Assembly: GCF_900089835.1 (NCBI RefSeq)
Contig: NZ_OANU01000005.1
Span: forward strand, 1-53,686
DNA length: 53,686 bases
DNA from: Vibrio thalassae
Lineage (GTDB): Bacteria; Pseudomonadota; Gammaproteobacteria; Enterobacterales; Vibrionaceae
Direction: 5' to 3'
Positions 18,208 to 27,158 of the stretch are shown here, one piece after another (the stretch's first letter is position 1; the number at the start of each line of letters is the position of its first letter). The position numbers were made by a program, and so were the translations under genes. The notes under the pieces are model-generated. The model saw nothing but the letters and a program-made list of their open reading frames with translations. It was not told where the DNA came from and did not search any database.

Positions 18208-18238
18208 AAAAAAACACCCGCACGAAGCGGGTGTTTTT
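18208..18238. terminator. bidirectional terminator between transpeptidase and lpp
   Basis: Stem acacccgc / gcgggtgt flanked by an A-run on the left and a T-run on the right, so it can stop both converging transcripts. Confidence 0.9.
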
Positions 18239-18254
18239 CATAGTATTTTTGGTC

Positions 18255-18503
18255 TTATTTAGTATAAGACTGAGCGATGTTGTCGATACGCTCATTTGCG
18301 CGCTCAGCTTCTTCTTGAGCAGCCATAGCATTTTTGTTGCCAATTAAAACTTCGCTTCTTAGAGCTTGCACATCTGCGCTTAGTTGGCTTACTTGGTTGC
18401 TTAGGTCGTCCATTTTAGCTGTTGTTGCTTCGTCTGGACCAGAAGCGCAACCTGCTAGTAGTAGAACTGATGACGCTGCTGCTGCAATTAAAACTTTCTT
18501 CAT
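18255..18503 (-). CDS. lpp: Braun-type murein lipoprotein Lpp
   Basis: Small outer-membrane lipoprotein that tethers the membrane to peptidoglycan. The 82 residues comprise a lipoprotein signal with lipobox LLLAGC (Cys at about 19). A heptad-repeat coiled coil follows (MDDLSNQVSQLSADVQALRSE) and an acidic/basic helical tail ending SYTK. The terminal Lys is the expected attachment point, though E. coli ends YRK. A strong ribosome site (gaaggag) precedes the ATG. It faces the L,D-transpeptidase gene across a shared terminator. Confidence 0.92.
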   Translation of the reverse strand: MKKVLIAAAASSVLLLAGCASGPDEATTAKMDDLSNQVSQLSADVQALRSEVLIGNKNAMAAQEEAERANERIDNIAQSYTK

Positions 18504-18919
18504 TATAAGCTCCTTCAGGATTTAGTATTTCAAACAGCCCTGCTACTTAATTCATCGCATTAAGGCTATTTTTGATTTTAGTGCCTAATTTAAAGAACGC
18601 AAATTATTTAAAAGTCAGAAAAACCAAAAAATTACGCGATTTTATGGTTAAACTTCCTCTTTAGTTAATTATGAGAATAAATTGGCATTAGATAATGTGA
18701 TCTCCGTCAAGATTATAACCCGAGAACACGATAAGTCACTGTATCGTAGGATTTTATCCAATGAAAGCAGAATTTGAACCTGATTAAGTGGGAGATCTCC
18801 TACAAGGCCGTGATCGATATCAAATTCTAAGCCGAATTGACATTGCTGGTTACCATGACAATTATCAGGTATTATGCGCGCTTATTTTCATCCGCACGAT
18901 CTTTTTAGGAGAATACGCA

Positions 18920-20248
18920 TTGCAATTTAAAGAACTTGGCCTTGATAACCGACTACTGAAGAACTTAAGTCATTACGACTTTACCAAAGCAACAGACATT
19001 CAAAAGCAAGCTATCCCGGTAGCTATTGCTGGGAAAGATCTGCTGGCCTCTTCGAAGACTGGTTCTGGCAAGACTTTGGCATTTGTACTGCCGATGCTCC
19101 ATAAGGCGCTGAAGACTAAAGCGTTCTCAGCGAGAGATCCTCGTGCTGTGATTCTAGCTCCGACACGTGAGCTGGCGAAACAAGTATACGGCGAGCTAAA
19201 GTCGATGCTAGGTGGTCTCTCTTACGACGCAACCTTGATCTTGGGTGGTGAAAACTTTAACGATCAAGTTAAAGCGTTACGTCGTTACCCGAAATTTATC
19301 GTAGCAACACCAGGGCGTTTAGCTGACCACTTGGAACACCGCTCTCTGTTTTTAGACGGTTTGGATACGCTCATTCTTGATGAAGCGGACCGAATGCTCG
19401 ATCTTGGGTTCGCCCCTGAGCTGCGCCGTATTCATAATGCGGCTAAACACCGTCGTCGTCAGACTTTGATGTTCTCAGCGACACTAGACCACGCTGAGGT
19501 GAATGATATTGCTGCAGAAATGCTTGACGCGCCAAAGCGCATTGCTATCGGTGTATCTAATGAAGAGCACAAAGACATTACCCAGAAGTTTTATCTTTGT
19601 GACCACTTGGACCATAAAGAGGCAATTTTAGAGCGAATTCTAGAGCAGGCCGATTATAAACAGGTGATGATCTTTACTGCGACACGTGTGGATACCGAGC
19701 GACTCACCAAGTGGTTGAATGAAAAACAACTGAAAGCCGTCGCACTGAGTGGCAATCTCAATCAGACTCAACGTAATGCGATCATGAGTCAGTTTGAGCG
19801 TCATGTGTTTAAGATTTTGGTGACGACCGATGTTGCTTCTCGTGGTATCGATATTGCGAGCGTGACTCATGTAATTAACTTTGATATGCCAAAGCATACT
19901 GAAGAATACGTCCATCGTGTGGGTCGTACGGGGCGTGCTGGGAACAAAGGGGATGCAGTGTCTCTTGTTGGTCCTAAAGATTGGGACAGCTTTAAGCGCA
20001 TTGAAACGTTCTTACAACAAGATCTTACTTTCTCAGAGCTAGAAGGCTTGAAAGGCAAATTTAAAGGTTTTAGACCTAAAAAGCCGGCGTTTAATAAGCA
20101 ATCGACAGCAAGTAAAGGTAAGCCACAGAACAAGAAAGCGACCGCGAAGAAGCCTGCGCAGCGTGATAAAACCTTCTACAAAAATGTTGCGGTGGGTGAT
20201 TCAGTATTCATCCCGAAGAAAAAACCAAAACCGTCTGAAGACGCGTAA
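18920..20248 (+). CDS. DEAD-box RNA helicase
   Basis: ATP-dependent RNA helicase. I place the start at TTG 18920, 8 bases after taggaga. It gives 442 residues beginning QFKELGLDNRLL, where the Q-motif region of these proteins starts; the longer frame to 18788 has no ribosome site. Motifs appear in order: Walker A SSKTGSGKT, PTRELA, TPGR, DEAD, SAT, then the C-terminal RecA lobe with RGIDIA and HRVGRTGRAG. A basic tail (about 385-442, many Lys/Pro) probably binds RNA. It resembles SrmB/RhlE-type helicases of vibrios; I do not assign a symbol. It is monocistronic. Confidence 0.93.
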   Translation: MQFKELGLDNRLLKNLSHYDFTKATDIQKQAIPVAIAGKDLLASSKTGSGKTLAFVLPMLHKALKTKAFSARDPRAVILAPTRELAKQVYGELKSMLGGLSYDATLILGGENFNDQVKALRRYPKFIVATPGRLADHLEHRSLFLDGLDTLILDEADRMLDLGFAPELRRIHNAAKHRRRQTLMFSATLDHAEVNDIAAEMLDAPKRIAIGVSNEEHKDITQKFYLCDHLDHKEAILERILEQADYKQVMIFTATRVDTERLTKWLNEKQLKAVALSGNLNQTQRNAIMSQFERHVFKILVTTDVASRGIDIASVTHVINFDMPKHTEEYVHRVGRTGRAGNKGDAVSLVGPKDWDSFKRIETFLQQDLTFSELEGLKGKFKGFRPKKPAFNKQSTASKGKPQNKKATAKKPAQRDKTFYKNVAVGDSVFIPKKKPKPSEDA

Positions 20249-20256
20249 GTTCAATC

Positions 20257-20287
20257 AAAAAAAGAGCCTCTCAGGCTCTTTTTTTTT
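20257..20287 (+). terminator. terminator after the DEAD-box gene
   Basis: Stem aagagcct / aggctctt with A-run before and a long T-run after; classic intrinsic terminator. Confidence 0.9.
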
Positions 20288-20435
20288 ACCAGTTCGCCCT
20301 CAAACCTAGCCTTTATGACGGTCATTGAATTGAAATAATTCGACGGTCATATCTGGTCTTATCTTTTACTTTATCACTAACTTGCTGATTTTTATGTGAT
20401 CCTATCCCAAGTGTTGAGCTCGATGCTTTTGTTAT

Positions 20436-20475
20436 TTGTCACACACCTTTCAACTAAGTGAAACACAACTGTCAT
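20436..20475 (+). promoter_or_regulatory. candidate PhoB-binding region upstream of pstS
   Basis: Two Pho-box-like heptamers, ttgtcac (20436-20442) and ctgtcat (20469-20475), lie 65-105 bases before pstS. They resemble the CTGTCAT repeat unit, but their spacing is not the 11-base phase of a canonical Pho box. The position and gene function make PhoB control likely; the exact site is uncertain. Confidence 0.35.
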
Positions 20476-20541
20476 ATTCGGGCACTAACCTTGTCAGCGT
20501 TCAAATGAAACTCGGCAATTAAGCCAATAAAGGAAATTGTG

Positions 20542-21363
20542 ATGAAAAAGACAGTTATCGGTGCAATCGCTCTACTAGGCGCACTAGCAGTGACTCCAGC
20601 TTCAGCTAAAGAAACTATCTCTGCGGTAGGTTCTAGCAGCGTAACTCCACTGATGGAAGTTTTCTCTGAAACATACATGAAAACAAACCCAAATGTTTTC
20701 ATTGAAGTACAAGGACCAGGTTCTTCCGCAGGTGTACGTGCAGCGAAAGACGGCTCAGCAGACATGGGTATGTCTTCTCGAGCGCTTAAAGAAGAAGAAA
20801 AACAAGCAACGCTAGTAGAAGAAGTCGTTGCACGCGATGGCATTGCTGTTGTTGTTAACCCAGCAAACGACCTAAAAGGTCTAACGTCTGAACAGGTAAC
20901 AGCAATCTACAAAGGCGAGATCAGCAACTGGAAAGATGTGGGTGGTGCTGACAAGCCTATCGTTGCTATTACTCGTGATACGGCTTCTGGTACACGTGGT
21001 GCATTTGAAGACATCATGAGCCTGAAGCAAAAGATCAACGGCATGAAAGTAACCGCTATCTCTCAGCGCGCTCAAGTGGCTAACGGCAACGGCGCTCTCA
21101 AGACTATGGTAGCAAGCAACCCGTACGCAATTGGCTACATCTCACTAGGTACTGTTGATAATTCAGTACATGCTCTAGAAATTGATGGCACGCCAGCAAC
21201 GGTAGATAACGTTAAGAACGACTCATACAAAGTTGCTCGTCCTTTCCTAGTACTTTACCAACAAGGTAAACCATCTGCTGAAACTCAGAAATTCCTTGAT
21301 TGGATGCTGACTGACGAAGCTCAAGCAATCGTAGAGAACAAAGGTTACATCTCGGTTAACTAA
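20542..21363 (+). CDS. pstS: periplasmic phosphate-binding protein PstS
   Basis: High-affinity phosphate receptor of the Pst importer. The 273 residues start with a signal peptide cut after TPASA (residue 22). The mature protein begins KETISAVGSSSVTPLMEVF, with the phosphate-binding Ser/Thr cluster. GPGSSAGVRAAKDGSADMGMSSR near 60-80 and ITRDTASGTRGAFED near 150 supply the other ligand loops. I use ATG 20542, directly after a GTG, with aaaggaaa upstream. Size is that of the short Vibrio PstS class rather than the longer E. coli form. A hairpin follows before pstC, as expected for the higher level of binding protein. Confidence 0.95.
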   Translation: MKKTVIGAIALLGALAVTPASAKETISAVGSSSVTPLMEVFSETYMKTNPNVFIEVQGPGSSAGVRAAKDGSADMGMSSRALKEEEKQATLVEEVVARDGIAVVVNPANDLKGLTSEQVTAIYKGEISNWKDVGGADKPIVAITRDTASGTRGAFEDIMSLKQKINGMKVTAISQRAQVANGNGALKTMVASNPYAIGYISLGTVDNSVHALEIDGTPATVDNVKNDSYKVARPFLVLYQQGKPSAETQKFLDWMLTDEAQAIVENKGYISVN

Positions 21364-21387
21364 TCTCTGCAGTAAATAATGAATACC

Positions 21388-21421
21388 TTGCTCAGCCCAC
21401 CGTTTAGGGCTGAGCCTTTTA
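21388..21421 (+). terminator. attenuating hairpin between pstS and pstC
   Basis: Perfect 8-bp stem ctcagccc / gggctgag followed by ccttttat. It should let pstS mRNA exceed the downstream pstCAB message. Confidence 0.75.
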
Positions 21422-21459
21422 TATGTTTAACTCGATTTTTCAACGAGTAGAAACGAATT

Positions 21460-22398
21460 ATGACCATCGCAACAAATAGTGAGAAGCTTATGAATAACGA
21501 AGCGACTCAGTCCGTAGCTCGTGATAGTGGCCTGAAGGCTCAAAAGCGAATAGATTGGAAAGAACGAATTTTCCATGGACTTTTCCTTACCAGTGCAATC
21601 ATCGGTATCGTATCGCTAGCGGTTATTGCTTACTTTATCTTCAAAGAAAGTCTTCCTGCTTTCCAAGCAGTAGGCGTTTCTGGCATTGTTCTAGGCCAAA
21701 ACTGGCTTCCACCAGCACTCTACGGTGTTGCTACTATGATTGTAGCGTCGGTGGTTTCTACTCTTGGTGCGGTTGTAGTTGGTGTGCCAGTTGGTGTACT
21801 AACCGCCATCTTTATCGCAGAAATTGCTCCCAAGCGTTTGGCTGACATTATCCGTCCCGCGGTTGAACTATTGGCGGGGATTCCTTCGGTAGTTTACGGC
21901 TTCTTTGGCCTAGTCATCATTGTCCCTTTGATTCAGCAGATTTTTAACGTGCCTGCGGGTAACACGATTCTAGCGGGTATCATTGTGTTAGGTGTGATGA
22001 TTCTTCCAACGGTCATTACCGTCTCTGAAACGTCGATTCGCGCGGTCCCTCGCACATACAAAGAAGGGTCGCTAGCACTTGGTGCTTCAAAGATTTATAC
22101 CATCTTCAAATTACTCGTACCGGCGGCTCGTTCAGGCATTATGACTGGCGTGATTCTTGGTATTGGTCGCGCACTGGGTGAGACCATGGCAATCATCATG
22201 GTAATGGGCAATGCGCCTGCGATGCCTGGCAGTATTCTGGATTCAGCACGTACTCTAACCGCAAATATTGCCATTGAAATGTCTTACGCAAGTGGTGTTC
22301 ACGCTAACGCACTGTATGCGACAGGCGTAGTGTTATTGGTGTTTATCATGATGCTAAACGCTGCACTACTTTACTTGAACCGTGAGAAAGCGAAGTAA
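21460..22398 (+). CDS. pstC: phosphate ABC transporter permease PstC
   Basis: One of two membrane subunits of the PstSCAB phosphate importer. The 312 residues have about six transmembrane helices after a hydrophilic N-terminus. The ABC permease EAA-like loop is in the form EGSLALGASKIYTIFKLLVPAARSGIMTG, shown here around residues 205-230. IGRALGETMAIIMVMGN follows, the PstC/PstA signature. The start could also be the ATG at 21490. It is followed after 5 bases by pstA, so the two are co-translated. Confidence 0.94.
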   Translation: MTIATNSEKLMNNEATQSVARDSGLKAQKRIDWKERIFHGLFLTSAIIGIVSLAVIAYFIFKESLPAFQAVGVSGIVLGQNWLPPALYGVATMIVASVVSTLGAVVVGVPVGVLTAIFIAEIAPKRLADIIRPAVELLAGIPSVVYGFFGLVIIVPLIQQIFNVPAGNTILAGIIVLGVMILPTVITVSETSIRAVPRTYKEGSLALGASKIYTIFKLLVPAARSGIMTGVILGIGRALGETMAIIMVMGNAPAMPGSILDSARTLTANIAIEMSYASGVHANALYATGVVLLVFIMMLNAALLYLNREKAK

Positions 22399-22403
22399 TC
22401 ATT

Positions 22404-23267
22404 ATGGATACAGTTAAATTAAAAAAAGCGCGCCAAAACAAAGATGCGGTTTTGAATGCATTCGTGTGGGCAGCTGCCGCTCTGACCGTGGGTTTCTTGT
22501 TCTGGATTATTTGGTACATCCTTTCCAATGGTCTTCAACACGTAAGTTGGAGTTTTATTACCGATAACTATACGCGTACTGGCGATGAGCACGGTATTTT
22601 CCCAATGATTGTGTCGACCATTTACATGGTTATCGCATCAATTGCAGTCGCAGCGCCGCTGGGCATTATGACCGCTATCTACTTGACTGAGTATGCGAAA
22701 GTTGGCAGCAAATTAGTGAAGGTTATTCGTTTTTGTACCGAATCTTTGGCAGGTATTCCGTCGATTATCTTCGGTCTATTCGGTATGACGTTCTTCGTGG
22801 TTATTCTTGGTTTGGGCTTCTCGATTCTTTCTGGCGCACTCACACTGAGTATCTTGATCCTACCTGTTATTATTCGAACTACAGAAGAAGCACTAATGGC
22901 GGTGCCGCAAACTTACCGAGAAGGTTCGTACGCGCTTGGTTCTTCAAAAATCTATACTATCTGGCGCCTTATTTTGCCAAGCGCAATGCCAGGTATCTTA
23001 ACGTCGGTCATTCTTAGTATTGGTCGTGTAATTGGTGAGTCTGCCCCAGTATTTTTAACCGCTGGTATGGTGGCACGTATTCCTGATTCATTGATGGACT
23101 CAGGACGTACACTAACGGTTCACCTTTATAAACTCACAACGGAACTGTTCACAATCGAAGAGTGGAACCAAGCCTATGGCACAGCAACGGTATTGATTGT
23201 AGTGGTACTACTTATCAATATGCTGACCAAGCTTATTGCTAGCCGCTTCAATACAGCAACGTATTAA
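22404..23267 (+). CDS. pstA: phosphate ABC transporter permease PstA
   Basis: Second membrane subunit of the phosphate importer, 287 residues with about six transmembrane helices. The EAA-type loop contains TYREGSYALGSSKIYTIWRLI, and the following helix holds IGRVIGESAPVFLTAG. Both are characteristic of PstA. AGIPSIIFGLFGMTFF near 115 is the counterpart of the same motif in PstC. It starts 5 bases after pstC. A 90-base gap without a terminator precedes pstB. Confidence 0.94.
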   Translation: MDTVKLKKARQNKDAVLNAFVWAAAALTVGFLFWIIWYILSNGLQHVSWSFITDNYTRTGDEHGIFPMIVSTIYMVIASIAVAAPLGIMTAIYLTEYAKVGSKLVKVIRFCTESLAGIPSIIFGLFGMTFFVVILGLGFSILSGALTLSILILPVIIRTTEEALMAVPQTYREGSYALGSSKIYTIWRLILPSAMPGILTSVILSIGRVIGESAPVFLTAGMVARIPDSLMDSGRTLTVHLYKLTTELFTIEEWNQAYGTATVLIVVVLLINMLTKLIASRFNTATY

Positions 23268-23357
23268 TAGAGATTATTGGTGTCGAGTGGTAGAGCCAGA
23301 CCATAAAGAGTTTCGCCACTTTAAATACGACCACATTGCACGACAAAGAATTTAGAG

Positions 23358-24116
23358 ATGAAGACTATGAACAAATTTAATATTGAAAACCTTGACCTTT
23401 TCTATGGTGAGAACCAAGCACTGAAATCGATCAACTTACCGATTCCAACTCGTCAAGTGACAGCGTTGATTGGTCCTTCAGGCTGCGGTAAATCAACATT
23501 GCTACGTTGCTTAAACCGTATGAACGATTTGATTGAAGGGGTAAAAATCACCGGTAAGCTCGAGATGGATGGCGCAGACATATATGGCAATATCGATGTG
23601 GCTGACCTACGTATTAAAGTCGGTATGGTTTTCCAAAAACCTAATCCTTTCCCGATGAGCATTTATGAGAATGTGGCGTATGGTCTGCGTGCTCAAGGTA
23701 TCAAAGACAAGAAACACATTGATATGGTGGTAGAGCGCTCTTTGCGTGGTGCAGCACTTTGGGATGAAGTGAAAGACCGTCTTAAGTCACATGCGTTTGG
23801 TCTGTCCGGTGGTCAGCAGCAACGCTTGTGTATTGCACGTACTATCGCCATGGAACCCGATGTCATTCTAATGGACGAACCGACGTCAGCTCTTGACCCT
23901 ATTGCGACGCATAAAATTGAAGAGTTGATGGAAGAGCTTAAGAAAGACTACACCATCGTTATCGTGACTCACTCAATGCAGCAAGCACGTCGTATCTCAG
24001 ACCGCACGGCCTTTTTCCTAATGGGAGAGCTGGTTGAGCATAATGACACACCGATTATTTTCTCAAACCCAGCGGATGACCGTACTCAAGGTTATGTAAA
24101 TGGTGACTTCGGTTAA
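23358..24116 (+). CDS. pstB: phosphate ABC transporter ATPase PstB
   Basis: Cytoplasmic ATPase that drives PstSCAB. The 252 residues contain the Walker [10 protein letters not shown] near 36, the Q-loop [16 protein letters not shown] near 90, the signature LSGGQQQRL near 150, the Walker [14 protein letters not shown] near 172 and the switch His in VTHSM near 205. The QKPNPFP and SIYENV strings are diagnostic of PstB. A second start at 23367 is possible. phoU does not follow, unlike in E. coli; the operon ends in a strong terminator. Confidence 0.95.
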   Translation: MKTMNKFNIENLDLFYGENQALKSINLPIPTRQVTALIGPSGCGKSTLLRCLNRMNDLIEGVKITGKLEMDGADIYGNIDVADLRIKVGMVFQKPNPFPMSIYENVAYGLRAQGIKDKKHIDMVVERSLRGAALWDEVKDRLKSHAFGLSGGQQQRLCIARTIAMEPDVILMDEPTSALDPIATHKIEELMEELKKDYTIVIVTHSMQQARRISDRTAFFLMGELVEHNDTPIIFSNPADDRTQGYVNGDFG

Positions 24117-24227
24117 TCGTATTTGAACACAATTTCCAGTTATCGCGGCGATTCCATTGAATCAAACAATTAGCGAGCGGCCTAAATTTACTGGCATATC
24201 ACTATAACTATAAGCGATGGTACTGTT

Positions 24228-24254
24228 GCCCCTCTTGTTAGAGGGGCTTTTTTT
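24228..24254. terminator. terminator after pstB
   Basis: Stem gcccctc / gaggggc followed by seven T. It lies directly before the stop of the convergent MFS gene. Confidence 0.9.
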
Positions 24255-24255
24255 G

Positions 24256-25464
24256 TTAAGCGTTTGCGGCAACTCGCAATGGTTTGTCATTGATAGGCAA
24301 ATGAATCAATGCTGCAATAAAGGCAAGGACCACCGTCGACCACCAAATCGGTTCGTAAGAGCCATAATAGTCATAAATTCGGCCGCCGGCCCATGCACCT
24401 AAAAAGCTGCCCACTTGGTGAGTAAAAAACACCAGTCCGTACAAGGTAGAAAGATAGCGGGCCCCAAAAATCTGGCGAACTAACCCTGATGTTAATGGCA
24501 CTGTCCCTAGCCAACAGAAACCGATAGCACCACCAAACCAAGCTGCCGTGTACTCAGTGACGGGAAATGTTACGAAGGCTGCAATCACTACGGTTCTAAA
24601 TAGATACAACATCGACATGACATGGCGTTTACTGAATTTGTCACCCATTAGTCCCCAAAAGTAGGAGCCAAAAATATTGAAAATACCAACGTAGGCGAGC
24701 GCAAGAGCTGCGCTGTTTGCTGGCAAATGTTTGCCGGCAAGATAACTTGGCAAATGAGTAGCTATGAACATGACATGAAAGCCACAAACAAAGAAGCCCG
24801 CATGAATTAACCAATAACCTTTGTGGTGAAACGCTTCATTCAGTGCTTGCTTGAGCGTCAAGTTATTTTCCTCTACTACGGTTTTACTTGCACTGTTTTG
24901 TTGTGACGACCTCATAAAGAGTGCGAAAGCTATCATCACAGTACATAGCGCTGCAAATCCTTGTAATGCACCTTGCCAACCCATATCTTCAAGCATTAAT
25001 TGAGCGACTGGAATCATGGCAAACATGCCAAATGAACCGGCTGCTGTCGTTAAACCAAAGGCCTTTGCTGCATGTTCGGCAGGGACTACTTTCGCCACAG
25101 CCCCAAGAATAATAACGTAGCTTGTCGCGCTTAATCCTAAACCGACAAGCGCCCCTAGTGATAGGTAAAGAACACCAGTTTCATTGGTTATTGACGTTAA
25201 ATATAGACCTAACGAATAGGCAATCGCACCAACCAAAATAATACGCTTTGAGCCCCATTTATCGGCGGCCATTCCAACGAAGGGCTGAAAAATACCAAAC
25301 AAAAGGTTTTGCAACGCAATGGCAAAACTAAAGAACTCTCGACCAGTATCAAAGTGTTCGGAAATAGGCATCATAAAAATGCCGAATGATTGTCTGATGC
25401 CTAAGCTAACGATCAAGATACCGATACCCAACCACACGAGTGGGGGAAAACGAAAAATACTCAT
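24256..25464 (-). CDS. MFS transporter
   Basis: Twelve-helix major facilitator of 402 residues. The loop between helices 2 and 3 reads GMAADKWGSKRI, a form of the family motif GxLaDrxGrrr. Its repeat in the second half reads GLMGDKFSKRHVMS. The N-terminus SIFRFPPLVWLGIGILIVSLGIRQSFGIF and the IGFCWLGTVPLTSG segment place it among monocarboxylate/oxalate-type (MCT-like) bacterial carriers. The substrate is unknown. A small His-rich membrane protein gene lies 13 bp upstream on the same strand, so the two may be co-transcribed. Confidence 0.85.
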   Translation of the reverse strand: MSIFRFPPLVWLGIGILIVSLGIRQSFGIFMMPISEHFDTGREFFSFAIALQNLLFGIFQPFVGMAADKWGSKRIILVGAIAYSLGLYLTSITNETGVLYLSLGALVGLGLSATSYVIILGAVAKVVPAEHAAKAFGLTTAAGSFGMFAMIPVAQLMLEDMGWQGALQGFAALCTVMIAFALFMRSSQQNSASKTVVEENNLTLKQALNEAFHHKGYWLIHAGFFVCGFHVMFIATHLPSYLAGKHLPANSAALALAYVGIFNIFGSYFWGLMGDKFSKRHVMSMLYLFRTVVIAAFVTFPVTEYTAAWFGGAIGFCWLGTVPLTSGLVRQIFGARYLSTLYGLVFFTHQVGSFLGAWAGGRIYDYYGSYEPIWWSTVVLAFIAALIHLPINDKPLRVAANA

Positions 25465-25477
25465 TAATGATTACGCT

Positions 25478-25753
25478 CTAATGATGGTGGTGAGAATGGT
25501 CCATAGGACCTGTTGGATTTTGCTGGTGGCAACCAGTATGTACCGCTTGTTTTGCAATGAGATCTAGCAATAACGGGGAGTGGTGCACTGCTATCAAGGT
25601 GACAACCAAGAGCAAAAACATTCTCATAAGTTGAGCAAAAATGGATTGTGAAAACATGACGCTCAATGGTGTTAAAAAAGAGCGCGCAGTGTAATGATCC
25701 CCTTTGTCGGACTCAAATGACATTTTGTGAATTAATTTATGCATTTTTTGCAT
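25478..25753 (-). CDS. small membrane protein with His-rich C-terminus
   Basis: Unrecognised. The frame has 91 codons with several possible starts (residues 1, 4, 11, 33) and no clear ribosome site; the ATG giving MFSQSIFAQLMRMF looks most plausible. One hydrophobic helix (about 42-60) is followed by HHSP, CHQQ and a tail ending MDHSHHHH, a likely metal-binding end. It lies 13 bp before the MFS gene, so a joint operon is possible. It could also be a chance ORF, but the helix plus His tail argues for a real product. Confidence 0.5.
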   Translation of the reverse strand: MQKMHKLIHKMSFESDKGDHYTARSFLTPLSVMFSQSIFAQLMRMFLLLVVTLIAVHHSPLLLDLIAKQAVHTGCHQQNPTGPMDHSHHHH

Positions 25754-25847
25754 AGTTTATGAGTCCAGATATCGGTGACTAATATCGAGTGCGTGTGACC
25801 TAAAGTTAGGTATATAATCTTGCGGTAACTAGCATGGAAAACGACAA

Positions 25848-26522
25848 ATGAAGTACGATTGGATCCTTTTTGACGCCGATGAAACCTTATTCCACTTCGA
25901 TTCTTTCGGTGGCATGAAGCTCATGTTTGAGCGCTTTGGCGTCAACTTTTCTCGAGATGATTACGAGGAATACCAACAGGTAAACAAGCCTTTGTGGGTA
26001 GATTACCAAGATGGAAAAATTACAGCAGAACAACTCAAATGCATTCGTTTTGAAGGGTGGGCCAACAAGCTGGGTATTACTCCGCTTGAAATGAATAGTG
26101 CTTTTCTTGAAGCGATGGCTGATATTTGTACTCTGCTGCCTGGTGCGAAAGAACTGCTTGATGCACTTAACGGCAAGGCCAAACTAGGCATCATCACAAA
26201 TGGTTTTACCGAGTTACAAGCTATTCGTTTGCAACGCACCGGGTTAACGGATTACTTCGAACATGTTGTGATATCGGAAGAAGTTGGAGTCGCCAAACCG
26301 GACCAAGAGATTTTCCAGTATGCTTATCAATTGATGGGTTTACCTAGTAAGTCAAGAATATTAATGGTGGGTGATAACCCTGACTCTGATGTCTTGGGAG
26401 GCCTTAATTTCGGCATTGAAACCTGTTGGTTGAATACGCATGGCCAACAAAGACCAGAGGGGATCGCTCCACACTACGAAGTGACCTCTCTGACAGAGCT
26501 TAAAGACACCTTACTTGCCTAA
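25848..26522 (+). CDS. yjjG: HAD-family 5'-nucleotidase YjjG
   Basis: Cytoplasmic nucleotidase that removes phosphate from dUMP, dTMP and damaged pyrimidine nucleotides. The 224 residues carry the HAD motifs: I, WILFDADETLFHF at the N-terminus (nucleophile Asp); II, GIITNGFTELQ near 110; III, Lys in GVAKPDQEIF near 147; IV, MVGDNPDSDVLGG near 173. The WxxFDADETLFxFD start and ITNGFTELQ are the YjjG pattern, and the length fits. It is followed by a hairpin and then the divergent-looking gap before the cytochrome operon. Confidence 0.93.
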   Translation: MKYDWILFDADETLFHFDSFGGMKLMFERFGVNFSRDDYEEYQQVNKPLWVDYQDGKITAEQLKCIRFEGWANKLGITPLEMNSAFLEAMADICTLLPGAKELLDALNGKAKLGIITNGFTELQAIRLQRTGLTDYFEHVVISEEVGVAKPDQEIFQYAYQLMGLPSKSRILMVGDNPDSDVLGGLNFGIETCWLNTHGQQRPEGIAPHYEVTSLTELKDTLLA

Positions 26523-26530
26523 CTCTCTTA

Positions 26531-26553
26531 CGCCTTCGCTTACTGCGAAGGCG
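26531..26553 (+). terminator. hairpin after yjjG
   Basis: Perfect 9-bp stem cgccttcgc / gcgaaggcg; the T-run is weak. The following gap to 26802 shows no gene and should hold the promoter of the oxidase operon. I saw no clear FNR (TTGAT-N4-ATCAA) site there. Confidence 0.6.
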
Positions 26554-26802
26554 ATACAATGACACTTCGGATTTGAATACCCGTCTTACTCTTCCTATGT
26601 TTTAAAGTAAAACCAAAGTTTGCCCTAATTATTGCACTGTATTGTACATACAGGCGTAAAAGTTACTACAGCAACGTTTTTTTGGCACTAAAGAGTGCCA
26701 CTCAACACTGACAATGCATTGAATCGGCTAGATTTTGAATAGACGAATAAAGTTGATGTAACGCAGTAACTTTATCACACTGATCACATAAGGAATTGTG
26801 TC

Positions 26803-27147
26803 ATGGGTAAATATGTCTCTACCGTACCCTTGTTGTTTTTTCTCGGAGTCATGGGTGCTCCCTCATTCACATACGCCGATGAACGTTTACAGGTTGGTGA
26901 AGAGAAAGCCCGGGTTTGTATGACCTGTCACGGTGCTGACGGCATCTCTAGCATCGAATCCTATCCCAACTTACGCGGTCAAAAAATGGCTTATCTCATG
27001 ACCGCGCTACGCAGTTACCAAACCAGAGATCGTTCAGGTGGACTCGCAGTACTGATGCAGCAACAAGCCGACGCTTTGAGCGAACAAGACATTTCAGATA
27101 TCTCCTACTATTACTCTCAGCTTGGCTCTGATGACGCGAAACAATAA
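26803..27147 (+). CDS. secreted monohaem c-type cytochrome
   Basis: Small periplasmic electron carrier, 114 residues. A signal peptide (about 1-25) is followed by one haem site CMTCHGADG near 37-45 and by LRGQKMAYLMTAL, with Met as likely sixth ligand region, similar to cytochrome c553/c4 domains. The C-terminus SEQDISDISYYYSQL is the usual last helix of this class. It is 11 bp upstream of ccoN and is the first gene of the oxidase operon, so it is the probable electron donor or shuttle. Confidence 0.88.
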   Translation: MGKYVSTVPLLFFLGVMGAPSFTYADERLQVGEEKARVCMTCHGADGISSIESYPNLRGQKMAYLMTALRSYQTRDRSGGLAVLMQQQADALSEQDISDISYYYSQLGSDDAKQ

Positions 27148-27158
27148 GGCGCACTTTT

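Noticed and set aside
26700..26802. FNR or CRP site before the oxidase operon
   Set aside because: tcacactgatcacat looks suggestive, but neither TTGAT-N4-ATCAA nor TGTGA-N6-TCACA is met.
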